From the NCBI GenBank assembly GCA_038239305.1, contig JBBSEW010000001.1, positions 66,463 to 130,462 on the forward strand: DNA of 64,000 nt, read 5' to 3'. The notes under the pieces were generated by a model. It searched no databases and had not been told where the DNA came from. It saw nothing but the letters and a program-made list of their open reading frames with translations. Of this stretch, positions 18,653 to 25,927 are shown in pieces. Every line of letters begins with the position of its first letter. Positions within the stretch are counted from its first letter, which is position 1. This DNA comes from JALYUA01 sp038239305 (lineage in GTDB: Bacteria > Acidobacteriota > Thermoanaerobaculia > UBA5066 > Gp7-AA6). The position numbers and the translations under genes were made by a program.

Positions 18653-20005
18653 CTACGCACGTCGGAGAATAAGTACGGCCACGATCGCAAGCGCGAGAGC
18701 CGCTACGGCGAGCGAAGCCGGACTCAGCGTCGGCACCGACCCGACCGTGGCATCCGTGTCTACGACCCGAGCGAGGAACATGTCCGCGAATGTCTCGTCG
18801 CCGACCTTCGTGTCCACTTCGCCGGCTATCAAAATCGATCCGTCGGCGGGAGCCAGCACGGAGTAACCGGTGGTGTCCTTCCCGAGGCCGACCGTCAGTA
18901 TTCCCGCCGACCCGAATCGCGTGTCCGGCATCCCGCCAGAACCGTATCCTGCGAGTACGATTGCGGAATGGGCGAACGGAATGCCCGTCAGGACGATCGA
19001 TCCGCTCGGCGCAACCGCAACACTGTTGGCGATGGCGAACGCCGGGTTCGCGATCGTTACCAGCCCGCCCGTCCCGAAGCTTCCGTCAGGCGAGCCGTCG
19101 GGAAGGTACCGCGTGATTGCATTGCCGCTGGCGACCACGATTCGGCCGAGGGAATCCATTGCCGCCGCTCCTGCCGAAAGCCTTGTGTCCTGAACGATTC
19201 CGGCGACTCCGAACGCCGGATCGGGAGTTCCATCGGCGAGTAAGCCGTGGATCAACGTGGTGTCCGGCAGCCGGGAAGACGACACGACGAGGACCCTTCC
19301 GTCCTCGAGGGCGAAGAGCCCCAACGCTCCGTTATCCAGAAGCGGAACGGCCAGGAGAAGCTTGCCCCCGCTGCCAAACGCAGCCTGGAGGCTGCCGTCC
19401 GTTCGGTATCGCGCAACAGCGATGAATGAGGAGGAATCGCGAACGAACGCGATTCCCGCCGCGAGGATTTCGCCGTTCGACGCGACCGCGAGCCTCTGGA
19501 GTTCTGCCGAGATGCCGAAATTCGTTTGTGCGATTCCGCCGCCGGCAAACGTCGGATCCGATTCGCCATTCGGCCCGAGCCGAAGGAGCGCAAAAGGGCC
19601 GTCGACGTCTGGCTGGCCACCCACGACGATCTTCCCGTCGGGCTGACGCGCGAGAGCGACGTACACGGGCGAGACGTCGCTGCGCTGAAACGGGAGGATC
19701 ACAGACCCGCCTGTCCCGAATGTCAGGTCGAGGGCGCCTGATGTCGTGTAGCGCTGCAATCGATTTCGAAAACCCAATCCCGTTTCAAATATCCCGCCCC
19801 GCGCGACAATGACGCTACCGTCCGGGAGTGCCAACATCGCGCCACCGGCTCCCACACCCGCTCCGCTCGCGCTGTCGATGACGACTCCGCCGGACCCGAA
19901 CCTCGGATCGGGCTGGAACGTCCCCCCGCGCGCAGGCCCGGCCACGAAAAGAGCACCAGCGCAGAGAAAGGCAACCCCGGCGGCGGTGCGGAACGTTTTT
20001 CTCAC
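18653..20005 (-). CDS. Secreted delta-60-repeat (beta-propeller-like) protein with IPTL-CTERM-like anchor
   Basis: A 450-residue exported protein. It has an N-terminal signal peptide (cleavage probably after PARGG), then about six repeats of 50-60 residues with the recurring pattern DxTFGxGGxV, as in DLTFGTGGSVILPF and DGSFGTGGLVTI; this is the delta-60 repeat signature. The C-terminus is VPTLSPASLAVAA, then a hydrophobic helix and RRA, which matches the IPTL-CTERM class of sorting signals processed by exosortase-type systems. Function is unknown; such proteins are probably surface or envelope components. The GTG start is preceded only by a weak ribosome-binding site. Confidence 0.8.
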   Translation of the reverse strand: MRKTFRTAAGVAFLCAGALFVAGPARGGTFQPDPRFGSGGVVIDSASGAGVGAGGAMLALPDGSVIVARGGIFETGLGFRNRLQRYTTSGALDLTFGTGGSVILPFQRSDVSPVYVALARQPDGKIVVGGQPDVDGPFALLRLGPNGESDPTFAGGGIAQTNFGISAELQRLAVASNGEILAAGIAFVRDSSSFIAVARYRTDGSLQAAFGSGGKLLLAVPLLDNGALGLFALEDGRVLVVSSSRLPDTTLIHGLLADGTPDPAFGVAGIVQDTRLSAGAAAMDSLGRIVVASGNAITRYLPDGSPDGSFGTGGLVTIANPAFAIANSVAVAPSGSIVLTGIPFAHSAIVLAGYGSGGMPDTRFGSAGILTVGLGKDTTGYSVLAPADGSILIAGEVDTKVGDETFADMFLARVVDTDATVGSVPTLSPASLAVAALALAIVAVLILRRA

Positions 20006-20151
20006 GGCTTGCGGGCGATGCTCTCACAGCGCAAGAGCCTGTTCGCTGACGCGATCAGGGAAAATTGTTACTCGATCCGGCACCCATCATCCCGCGGGGG
20101 AACCGCAAGAAGGCACTTCATCGGTGCTATCTTCTTCCCCCGCTAACGTTT

Positions 20152-20228
20152 GGGCCGTTAGCTCAGTCGGTTAGAGCATCGGCCTTTTAAGCCGGTGGTC
20201 CTGGGTTCGAGTCCCAGACGGCCCACCA
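20152..20228 (+). tRNA. tRNA-Lys (anticodon UUU)
   Basis: A complete cloverleaf. Acceptor GGGCCGT pairs with ACGGCCC, discriminator A, encoded CCA at 20226-20228. The D arm includes AGTCGGTTAG. The anticodon loop CTTTTAA gives UUU, and the T arm is TGGGTTCGAGTCCCA. The T27-G43 pair is a G-U wobble. A terminator follows at 20250. Confidence 0.97.
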
Positions 20229-20249
20229 ACACACACAACGACAAGAGGA

Positions 20250-20274
20250 AAGCCTGGAAAACCGGGCTTTTTTT
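20250..20274 (+). terminator. Rho-independent terminator after tRNA-Lys
   Basis: Stem AAGCCTGG (20250-20257), AAAA loop, stem CCGGGCTT (20262-20269), then a T-run to 20274. Eight base pairs including one G-U. Confidence 0.85.
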
Positions 20275-20801
20275 AGCCTGTCCTATAGCGACGAAAACCC
20301 TCCACGTTCCACAGGATTCGGAAACACTTCGGAAATCGGAGTTCGGTAAGATCACGGCGCGTTCTGGGCGCAACCCACGAGTGCCAGTTAGCCGATGAAC
20401 GCGCGGGCGGGAAGGTGCATTTCGCGGCATTCCCCGCGGGGGCCCGCCGCGGCGTATCGGTTTCGTTGATGTCACCCTTCCATCTTGAGCCCGCCGTCAA
20501 TCTTGACTCGCGGAGTCGTTTGCAACCTGCCTTGAGCGCGGCCATGCCGCAAAGGAGTTGAATATGACCAAGGAACGAAAGCCATGCGCGTCGAATCGCG
20601 CCCCCGTCGCTGCTCACGCCCAGGCCCTCGGCGGAGACCGACCTGAGCGAGCGGCTCAACGACTTTAGTACGGGGTCGGGCTGGCATTGACTGTCCACGA
20701 GCTCGGAATGTCTTCCCCTCGGCGGCAGTTACAATCAGCGAACGGTCGATCCGGGATCCCAACCGAGGCTTCCGTGTCCTCCGATGCATTTGGAGGACAT
20801 C
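20275..20801. other. Gene-poor spacer downstream of tRNA-Lys
   Basis: About 525 bp with no convincing long gene. It contains one small ORF with a good ribosome-binding site (20564-20668) and the GGAGG site of the next gene. Its composition is less GC-biased than the flanking housekeeping genes. It marks the left edge of the accessory patchwork that runs to about 25 kb. Confidence 0.5.
20564..20668 (+). CDS. Possible 34-residue small protein
   Basis: Begins MTKERKPCASNRAPVAAHAQ and ends at a TAG at 20666. The only strong support is the AAAGGAG site at the right distance from the ATG. No family is recognised, and the sequence is arginine/alanine-rich without a signal peptide or membrane helix. 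It may be a chance ORF. Confidence 0.25.
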   Translation: MTKERKPCASNRAPVAAHAQALGGDRPERAAQRL

Positions 20802-21392
20802 ATGAGACGGATCTCAGCCCTAGTGATCCTCACGGCTGCTGTAATGTTCATTCCCTGCCTCGTCGTGTCGGCCCAGAGTCCAAACGGGCCGGAGCTATTC
20901 ACGGCATTCGCTCCGGACATCGCCACCGGAAAAACCGCCCTCGTCGAAATCCGGGTCGCGCGCTGGTCGACCGATAAAGAGCGCCAGAGGCTTCCGGACG
21001 TCTTGATCGAGAGCGGTCAGCAAGGTCTGCTCGCGGCGTTGCAGCAGATCCGGCCGCTGTGCGGAACGGTCCGCAGCGTGAACAACCCCGCGTGGGGCCT
21101 TTATGCTTCGGCGCTCTTCTATGCGCGACAAACGCCAACTCCGGACGGCGGGCGGCACATAGTGCTGGCAACGGGCCGCCGTGCGCCTCTCTCGGGAACG
21201 ACCGGTAACATGCGCTCGAGGCGGAATCAATTCATCCTCGTGGATTTGCTGGTCGACAAGAACGGCAAGGGCGAAGGCAAGGTGGTCTCCGGCGCCAAAC
21301 TGAGTTGGGACGCGACCGACAAACGGATCGAAATCGAGAATTACTCGGCCCAGCCCTCCGCCTTGGCGAGCGTGCAAGCGCATTCCCTGTGA
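20802..21392 (+). CDS. Secreted protein of unknown function
   Basis: A 196-residue exported protein with a classical signal peptide (MRRISALVILTAAVMF, cleavage probably after VVSA). The mature part contains VEIRVARWSTDKERQRL, later PDGGRHIVLATGRRAPL, then FILVDLLVDKNGKGEGKVV and a C-terminal IEIENYS strand. I recall similar secreted proteins in Acidobacteriota genomes but know no function for them. The ATG at 20802 is chosen over one six codons upstream because TGGAGG sits about 7 nt before it. A terminator-like hairpin follows at 21474. Confidence 0.8.
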   Translation: MRRISALVILTAAVMFIPCLVVSAQSPNGPELFTAFAPDIATGKTALVEIRVARWSTDKERQRLPDVLIESGQQGLLAALQQIRPLCGTVRSVNNPAWGLYASALFYARQTPTPDGGRHIVLATGRRAPLSGTTGNMRSRRNQFILVDLLVDKNGKGEGKVVSGAKLSWDATDKRIEIENYSAQPSALASVQAHSL

Positions 21393-21473
21393 GTCACCCG
21401 GTTCAGGAGGGGGAGCGTAGCCGCCCACCTGGGGCAGACGCGTTCGACCGGATGGACACGTCCGTACTCCCGA

Positions 21474-21498
21474 GCCGGCCCGGGGCCGGCGAGTTTTT
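21474..21498 (+). terminator. Probable intrinsic terminator
   Basis: GCCGGCC (21474-21480), CGG loop, GGCCGGC (21484-21490), then GAG and five T residues. It lies 82 bp after the secreted-protein gene. Confidence 0.6.
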
Positions 21499-21683
21499 GT
21501 GGGGTAGCGATATGCTGCGGGACGAACGTAGAACGGCCGCATCCCGAGTAGAGAAACGAGGAGCACTGACTTCCGGAACACCAAGCGGATTTGGCTCACC
21601 AGAGTGAAAAGAGCGGGCCGGGTTCGTGGCGGAAGGAATAAGACTTCCTTGGCACATACTTCTTGATTTTAGGAGGGTGGACC

Positions 21684-22031
21684 ATGCAATCCCAACGGTT
21701 CTCCCGGCTTGTTCTGGTAGCGGGGGTGCTTGCCTTTCTCTCACTCGGGTGTGCTTCGACTACGACCACGAATCCATGGGTGGGCCGCTCTCAGTCGGAG
21801 CTCATCAGGGACAAAGGCAAGCCCACGAAGACCTACGCGGCGGTGGGGGGTGGAACTATTTGGGTTTATGCGCGCCCTATCCCCCTCGCTCCCGCATCAG
21901 GAGACGATTCCGGGAGCCTTCATCAAGTTTCGTCGCTGACATGGTACGAAGAGTTCGACGTGGACGGAAAGGGAACCGTGACTGGCCATTCGACAGGGGT
22001 TGCCCCGGCCCCGGTCAATCCCTTTAATTAA
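21684..22031 (+). CDS. Small lipoprotein, BamE/SmpA-like
   Basis: A 115-residue protein with a lipoprotein signal ending LSLGC (about residues 18-22). The mature part has WVGRSQSELIRDKGKPTKTY followed by GGGTIWVY, resembling the helix-strand pattern of SmpA/OmlA/BamE-like lipoproteins (GMTxxEVxxLLGxPxxxxxxxxxxxWxY). The rest is polar and ends in a Pro-rich tail. The ATG follows AGGAGGGTGG. It sits alone in the accessory stretch. Confidence 0.75.
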   Translation: MQSQRFSRLVLVAGVLAFLSLGCASTTTTNPWVGRSQSELIRDKGKPTKTYAAVGGGTIWVYARPIPLAPASGDDSGSLHQVSSLTWYEEFDVDGKGTVTGHSTGVAPAPVNPFN

Positions 22032-22283
22032 GAACCTTCGATGCCGTCCGAACCTAACGCCCGGCTCCACGAGGGACGCGTTCCGGCTCTGGGAAGGCCA
22101 TCCGGGCCAACAACTAGAGCGCAGAACGCTCGCGCGCTACCCGCGCCGCGTCGCCGGTTTGCCGGGATCCGGAAAAACTCGGCCATCTTCTTCCTACCGG
22201 GCTCCGGTCGCCTGGGCGCCTCCCGGGTTCAAGGATTCGGTCGCTTCGGGGAACCTGACGTAGCTGCCCAACAAGCGCACTAG

Positions 22284-22466
22284 TTATTTGAAGAGGCCTG
22301 GCAGAATCTGTTTACCGAAACGCCCTATTCCGGCAACCACTGCCGTGGAGACGTAATAGGAAGTGCCGCCTTTTATGGACGCTGCCTCCGTAACCGACAG
22401 ATTCTTCAACGTACCCTTCTTGAGCTTCAGATTCTCGATGGGGCCGCGAGCTTTGGGCTTGGTCAT
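22284..22466 (-). CDS. Double-glycine leader peptide, candidate bacteriocin/RiPP precursor
   Basis: A 60-residue peptide. Residues 1-34 look like a ribosomal natural product leader: a Lys-rich start, then ENLKLKKGTLKNLSVTEAAS and IKGG, matching the pattern LxLxKxTLxxLsxxEaxxIxGG known from double-glycine leaders. After Gly33-Gly34, the putative core (35-60) starts TSYYVSTAVV, contains GIGRFGKQ and ends LPGLFK. It is hydrophobic with three basic residues, no Cys, and three Ser/Thr near its start. The ATG at 22466 has AGGGAGAAG upstream. An in-frame ATG at 22556 would add 30 residues and is less well supported. No modification enzyme or C39 peptidase-transporter is nearby. Function is inference from leader pattern only. 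Confidence 0.55.
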   Translation of the reverse strand: MTKPKARGPIENLKLKKGTLKNLSVTEAASIKGGTSYYVSTAVVAGIGRFGKQILPGLFK

Positions 22467-22606
22467 GAGCTTCTCCCTTATTCCCTTGTCACGCCATTTC
22501 GTCTCTTGAGGGGACATCACGAGCGCTTTCAGGACAGCGTCTCCAAATCGATCCATCTCCGTTCTGCGAAAATCGAATCCTGAACGCTGGTAAACGTGCG
22601 CCGGTT

Positions 22607-22663
22607 GCCTAACACCCGGATGCAGCGGACGGACGCCTGCCGATGAGCCACACGCCGTTAGGT
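22607..22663. other. Weak attC-like segment
   Basis: GCCTAAC at 22607 and GTTAGGT at 22657 match the outer-box consensus of integron attC sites (RYYYAAC ... GTTRRRY) 57 bp apart. A GCAGCGGACG inner sequence is of the kind often seen in such sites. The inner boxes do not pair well, so this is only suggestive. A second left-box-like ACCTAAC occurs at about 22053 without a partner. Confidence 0.25.
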
Positions 22664-22715
22664 CACGTATCGACGCGACTTCAGAGCCTGTAACCGTAAG
22701 ATCGCAGGAGCGCTC

Positions 22716-23069
22716 ATGACTACCAGAGACACGATTCAACGCTACTTCGAAAGCCTCCAACAGAAGAGGGGCTGGGAGGCCTTCCTGTCTGAACAAATGA
22801 CGTTCACCAGCTACACCAGTCCCGTCAAGCGCATCACTGGCAGAGATGCGTACCTTGAGGCGACAAAGCGCTTCTTCTCCATGGTTGCGGCTGTGGAGGT
22901 CCAAGGGATCGTGGCCGATGGCGAAAAGGCTTGCGCCCTCACCCGATACGAACTTCAGCCGCCTGGCGGCGCTGCCTTCGAAAGCCACGTCGCCGAAGTG
23001 TTCGAGGTCAAAGAGGGCAAGATAACGTCGTTTGAAATCTACTTTGACAGCGCGCCCTTTCCCAAGTAG
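22716..23069 (+). CDS. NTF2/SnoaL-like small protein
   Basis: A 117-residue single-domain protein with the cone-shaped NTF2-like fold pattern: N-terminal helix (TTRDTIQRYFESLQQK), a middle VKRITGRDAYLEATKRFF helix, strands VEVQGIVADGEKACALTRYEL, and a final HVAEVFEVKEGKITSFEIYF hairpin. This is the usual SnoaL-like ending. Members are enzymes or binding proteins of very varied function, so no activity is assigned. Stand-alone members of this fold are frequent in mobile gene cassettes. It is separate from its neighbours, with an attC-like motif upstream. Confidence 0.8.
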   Translation: MTTRDTIQRYFESLQQKRGWEAFLSEQMTFTSYTSPVKRITGRDAYLEATKRFFSMVAAVEVQGIVADGEKACALTRYELQPPGGAAFESHVAEVFEVKEGKITSFEIYFDSAPFPK

Positions 23070-23286
23070 TTGGAGACGGCAGCCATTTCGATGATGGCAT
23101 TGCTGCTCTTCTGGAGGGAAGGCGTGGATCAGCGCTGAACGTTCCGCTCCTCTCGGGAGCCCACGGGACTCGAGCGACCTCCCTGGTAAGTCAGCCGTCC
23201 GTACGGCCTTCCGTTCCGACCCTCGATGGGAGAGGACTCCTGATACCGGCGATCGCGCTGGCCGGTGCGGCCATTCTTCGCCTCTC

Positions 23287-23575
23287 CTAGTTGTTGGGGC
23301 TAAGGACGTTGTTCACTCGGGAAGCTGGAGGTTTGAGTCCGAGAGCGGAATGGGGTCGGTGAAGATTGTAGTAGTGAAGCCAAGTAGGGAGAGCCCGTCG
23401 GCGGTGGGCGGAGGAAGAGTAGGGCGTCGATAGGCCCACTCGCGCAGCATGGTCTGAATGAAGCGTTCTGCTTTTCCATTGGTCGATCGTCGATGCAGAC
23501 GTAGACATGCTCCCATCCCGCTCGGCGTTTTCGGCCTCGCCGATCTCCGGTGATGCGGTTACCGGCCCCTCCCAC
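23287..23575 (-). pseudogene. IS481-family transposase remnant (internal deletion plus frameshift)
   Basis: Three pieces of an IS481-type DDE transposase read in order but in different frames. NRITGDRRGRKRRAGWEHVY followed by VCIDD (about 23500-23575) is the first catalytic Asp region. STNGKAERFIQTMLREWAY (about 23430-23495) is the segment around the third acidic residue. SSSAHRRRALPTWLHYYN and HRPHSALGLKPPASRVNNV, stopping at 23287, form the normal C-terminus. The stretch between the first and second pieces has been deleted and a one-base shift separates the second and third. It cannot make an active enzyme. It abuts the SLH-domain gene. Confidence 0.85.
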
Positions 23576-23585
23576 GATGCGGATG

Positions 23586-24314
23586 TCAGTTCGGAAACTG
23601 CAGTCCGAGCGCGGCGGACAAAAAGACTGCCATCTGGCCGCGGGTCAGGGGCTGGTCCGGGCAGAAATTGCCTCCGCCGCATCCTGCTGTGATCCCGGCA
23701 GCGAAGAGCGCTTCGACGAATCGGAATTGCGGGCTCGTCGTCGGGACGTCCGAGAAGGTCGCCGTAGCCGGCGCGGGGCTTACCTGGAGCTTGTAGCCGA
23801 TGAAAGCGCCGACGATCTGGTTGGTCTCATCGCCCGAAGCCGTGTTCGCCTGGAGGAGAAGCGTTCTCAAGTGGTTTTGAACGGTGTACGCAAGACCCGA
23901 CATATCGAACGTCACCGATGCGCAACCATTCGAGGTGGATTGACCGCCCGTCATAACGATGCAGCCGTCCAGGAGAAGATCGCAATTTCCGAGCACCAGA
24001 GTGACGTGATGGTTCGACACGCTGTTGTCGCAGTAGTCGAACTCGAGAGAAGTCAGAAGGGCACCGTTCGGAATGTGAGGCGTCGCAGTAAACGCGCCGA
24101 GCGCGAGTGTGGCGTAGCGACCGTTCGTCTCTCCGTAGGTTGTCAGGCTCGAAGCCGGTGAAAACTCGTTGTGGCCGACGTGGTAGAGAATCACGTCCGA
24201 GAGGCCGAATCCGGGTTTCGCGACTGAGGGTTCCCGGTTTTGACCCTTCGCCGGGGCGTTCCAACCGATCATCAACGTCACCAGCAGGACACAACCGCGG
24301 GCGCCAGTCTTCAT
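23586..24314 (-). CDS. Secreted protein with C-terminal SLH domain
   Basis: A 242-residue exported protein: signal peptide (MKTGARGCVLLVTLMIGW ... KGQ), a central beta-rich region of about 150 residues with two probable Cys pairs (DYCDNS, LGNCDLLLDGC), then one S-layer homology domain in the last 55 residues. That domain has the classic order TFSDVPTT ... FVEALFAAGITAGCGGG ... PLTRGQMAVFLSAALG. A single SLH domain suggests attachment to cell-wall polymer or a surface role. The ATG at 24314 follows AAGGGGGGAG. The stop lies 10 bp from the IS481 remnant, so the insertion event came very close to the gene end. Confidence 0.8.
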   Translation of the reverse strand: MKTGARGCVLLVTLMIGWNAPAKGQNREPSVAKPGFGLSDVILYHVGHNEFSPASSLTTYGETNGRYATLALGAFTATPHIPNGALLTSLEFDYCDNSVSNHHVTLVLGNCDLLLDGCIVMTGGQSTSNGCASVTFDMSGLAYTVQNHLRTLLLQANTASGDETNQIVGAFIGYKLQVSPAPATATFSDVPTTSPQFRFVEALFAAGITAGCGGGNFCPDQPLTRGQMAVFLSAALGLQFPN

Positions 24315-24471
24315 GGGCTCCCCCCTTCTCTTTTGACGCTTTCCTTTCGGGGCCTCTCTCGGATCCATACGGACCACCCGGGTGAACGGAGTCCGGCCGG
24401 AAGGATACCGCCGCAACCGCACGAACGTCGCCGTCCCCCCGGACAGCCGCGAGAGCGGTATCGTTGGCGGG

Positions 24472-24867
24472 ATGATCCGACATCCTCGCGCGGTTCTCGT
24501 CATCCTGGCGACGCTCGCCTCCGCGGGCTGTGCGACGGTGGCGCAGGTCTCCAATTTCGGCGACACGAAGTGCGCGGGCACTTTCGAGTCTCAGCTTTCG
24601 TCGATCCTCACGGATGAGGGAGAGAAGACCGATGTCGCGGACACGCTCGCGCACCGAACGTTTCTCACTCTCACGAGGGCGGAACTCGGGCCTCGGCCGT
24701 TCCTGGTGTCCTCCTCCTCCGGCGCCGACTACACGTTCTTCGTCCAGAAGAAGAGAGAACGTTGCCTGCTTCGCCTGTACGGCCGCCGGAAGGGCTTCGT
24801 GACCTACACGAACAACCTGACGTACATCGCGACGCGAGAGCTGCCCGGCTGCTCCTGCGCCGAGTGA
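24472..24867 (+). CDS. Small lipoprotein of unknown function
   Basis: A 131-residue protein with a lipoprotein signal (MIRHPRAVLVILATLASAGC, lipobox ASAGC). The mature domain is a small alpha/beta unit with Cys in DTKCAG, KRERCLLRLYGRRKGF and PGCSCAE at the end. No family is recognised. It diverges from the SLH gene and converges with the following histidine kinase. The start is the ATG at 24472; an upstream in-frame ATG would spoil the signal peptide. Confidence 0.7.
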   Translation: MIRHPRAVLVILATLASAGCATVAQVSNFGDTKCAGTFESQLSSILTDEGEKTDVADTLAHRTFLTLTRAELGPRPFLVSSSSGADYTFFVQKKRERCLLRLYGRRKGFVTYTNNLTYIATRELPGCSCAE

Positions 24868-24882
24868 GGCGGTATCGGCGTT

Positions 24883-25728
24883 CTAGCGGGACGGCGCGGA
24901 GGAAATCGCCGGCAGGGCGAACACGAACGTACTGCCGACGCCGGGCTGGCTCGTGACCCCGATCCTGCCGCCGTGCGCCTCGATGATCGACCGCGCAATG
25001 AAAAGCCCGAGACCGAGGCCTTCGACGTGCGCGGCGTTCACCTGGCGGTAGCAGTCGAAGATCCTTTCGAGGTCGCCGTCCTCGATCCCGCAGCCCGTGT
25101 CCTGCACCTCGACCTGCACGAGACCTCCGGCCTGCCAGGCTCGCACGTGGATCGATCCGTCGGCGGGCGTGAATCGGATCGCGTTCGTCAGCAGGTTCGA
25201 AAGCACCTGGAAAATTCGATCATGGTCGATCTTCGCTTCGAGATCCTCGCTGGAAAGGGCGAGCTCCAGCGCCAGCCGTTTCTGAGCGGCGAGGGGCCGA
25301 AAGATCCGGACGGCTTCCCGTACGACGTCCGCCGCCGAGCAGGCGATCGGAGCGACGCGCAGCTTCCCCGCGTTGACCCGCGTGAGGTCGAGCAGGTTCG
25401 AGATCAGCCGGTCCATCCGCACGAGTACCTGCGGCGCGATGTCATCCACCTGTCCGGAGCTACCCTCGATCCGCGCTCGAACGTGTCCGTTCAGCACGAG
25501 CGCGTTCATCAGGTTCTTGAGGTCGTGGGAGAACACCGCGAGTAGTCGGTCACGGTCCGCCAGCACTTCCGCGTGATTCAGCCGTTCGGCGTTGAGGATC
25601 GCGACGACTTCGGCCCGGGTCACCGGCAGCTCCGGGCCGGCAGGAATCGCCGGCTCTCTCGCCTCCAAGTGGGGAGCAATCGTCGCCAGATCCTCGACCC
25701 GGCGAGGCCCTGAGAGGTTCTGTTCCAT
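24883..25728 (-). CDS. Soluble sensor histidine kinase
   Basis: A 281-residue cytoplasmic kinase with no membrane helix. A short N-terminal region is followed by HisKA with phospho-acceptor His68 in FSHDLKNLMNAL and HATPase_c with NLLTNAIRFTP, DTGCGIEDGD and GLGLGLFIARSIIEAHGG. The input region is too short to be a full PAS domain. No response regulator is adjacent, so it is an orphan. It faces away from the transhydrogenase gene with a 200-bp spacer. Confidence 0.88.
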   Translation of the reverse strand: MEQNLSGPRRVEDLATIAPHLEAREPAIPAGPELPVTRAEVVAILNAERLNHAEVLADRDRLLAVFSHDLKNLMNALVLNGHVRARIEGSSGQVDDIAPQVLVRMDRLISNLLDLTRVNAGKLRVAPIACSAADVVREAVRIFRPLAAQKRLALELALSSEDLEAKIDHDRIFQVLSNLLTNAIRFTPADGSIHVRAWQAGGLVQVEVQDTGCGIEDGDLERIFDCYRQVNAAHVEGLGLGLFIARSIIEAHGGRIGVTSQPGVGSTFVFALPAISSAPSR

Positions 25729-25927
25729 GAAATTCCGGTCCGGCTGACTGTACCGGCTTTCGCGTCGTCCGCTGATCGTTTGATCCTCTCAGTGTGAGAC
25801 GACGGGACGATTGCTGGCGCGAACGAAATCGCGAGATGACCGCTCCCCTTGATCGTACTGCCTGGGGAGATGTGCCGCCGACTCCTTACCGATCGATGGC
25901 CGGACATCGAAGCTAGAATCCTCCCGC

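Noticed and set aside
22041..22283. An 80-codon plus-strand ORF before the peptide gene
   Set aside because: There is no ribosome-binding site and the sequence is low-complexity Arg/Pro/Ala; probably non-coding.
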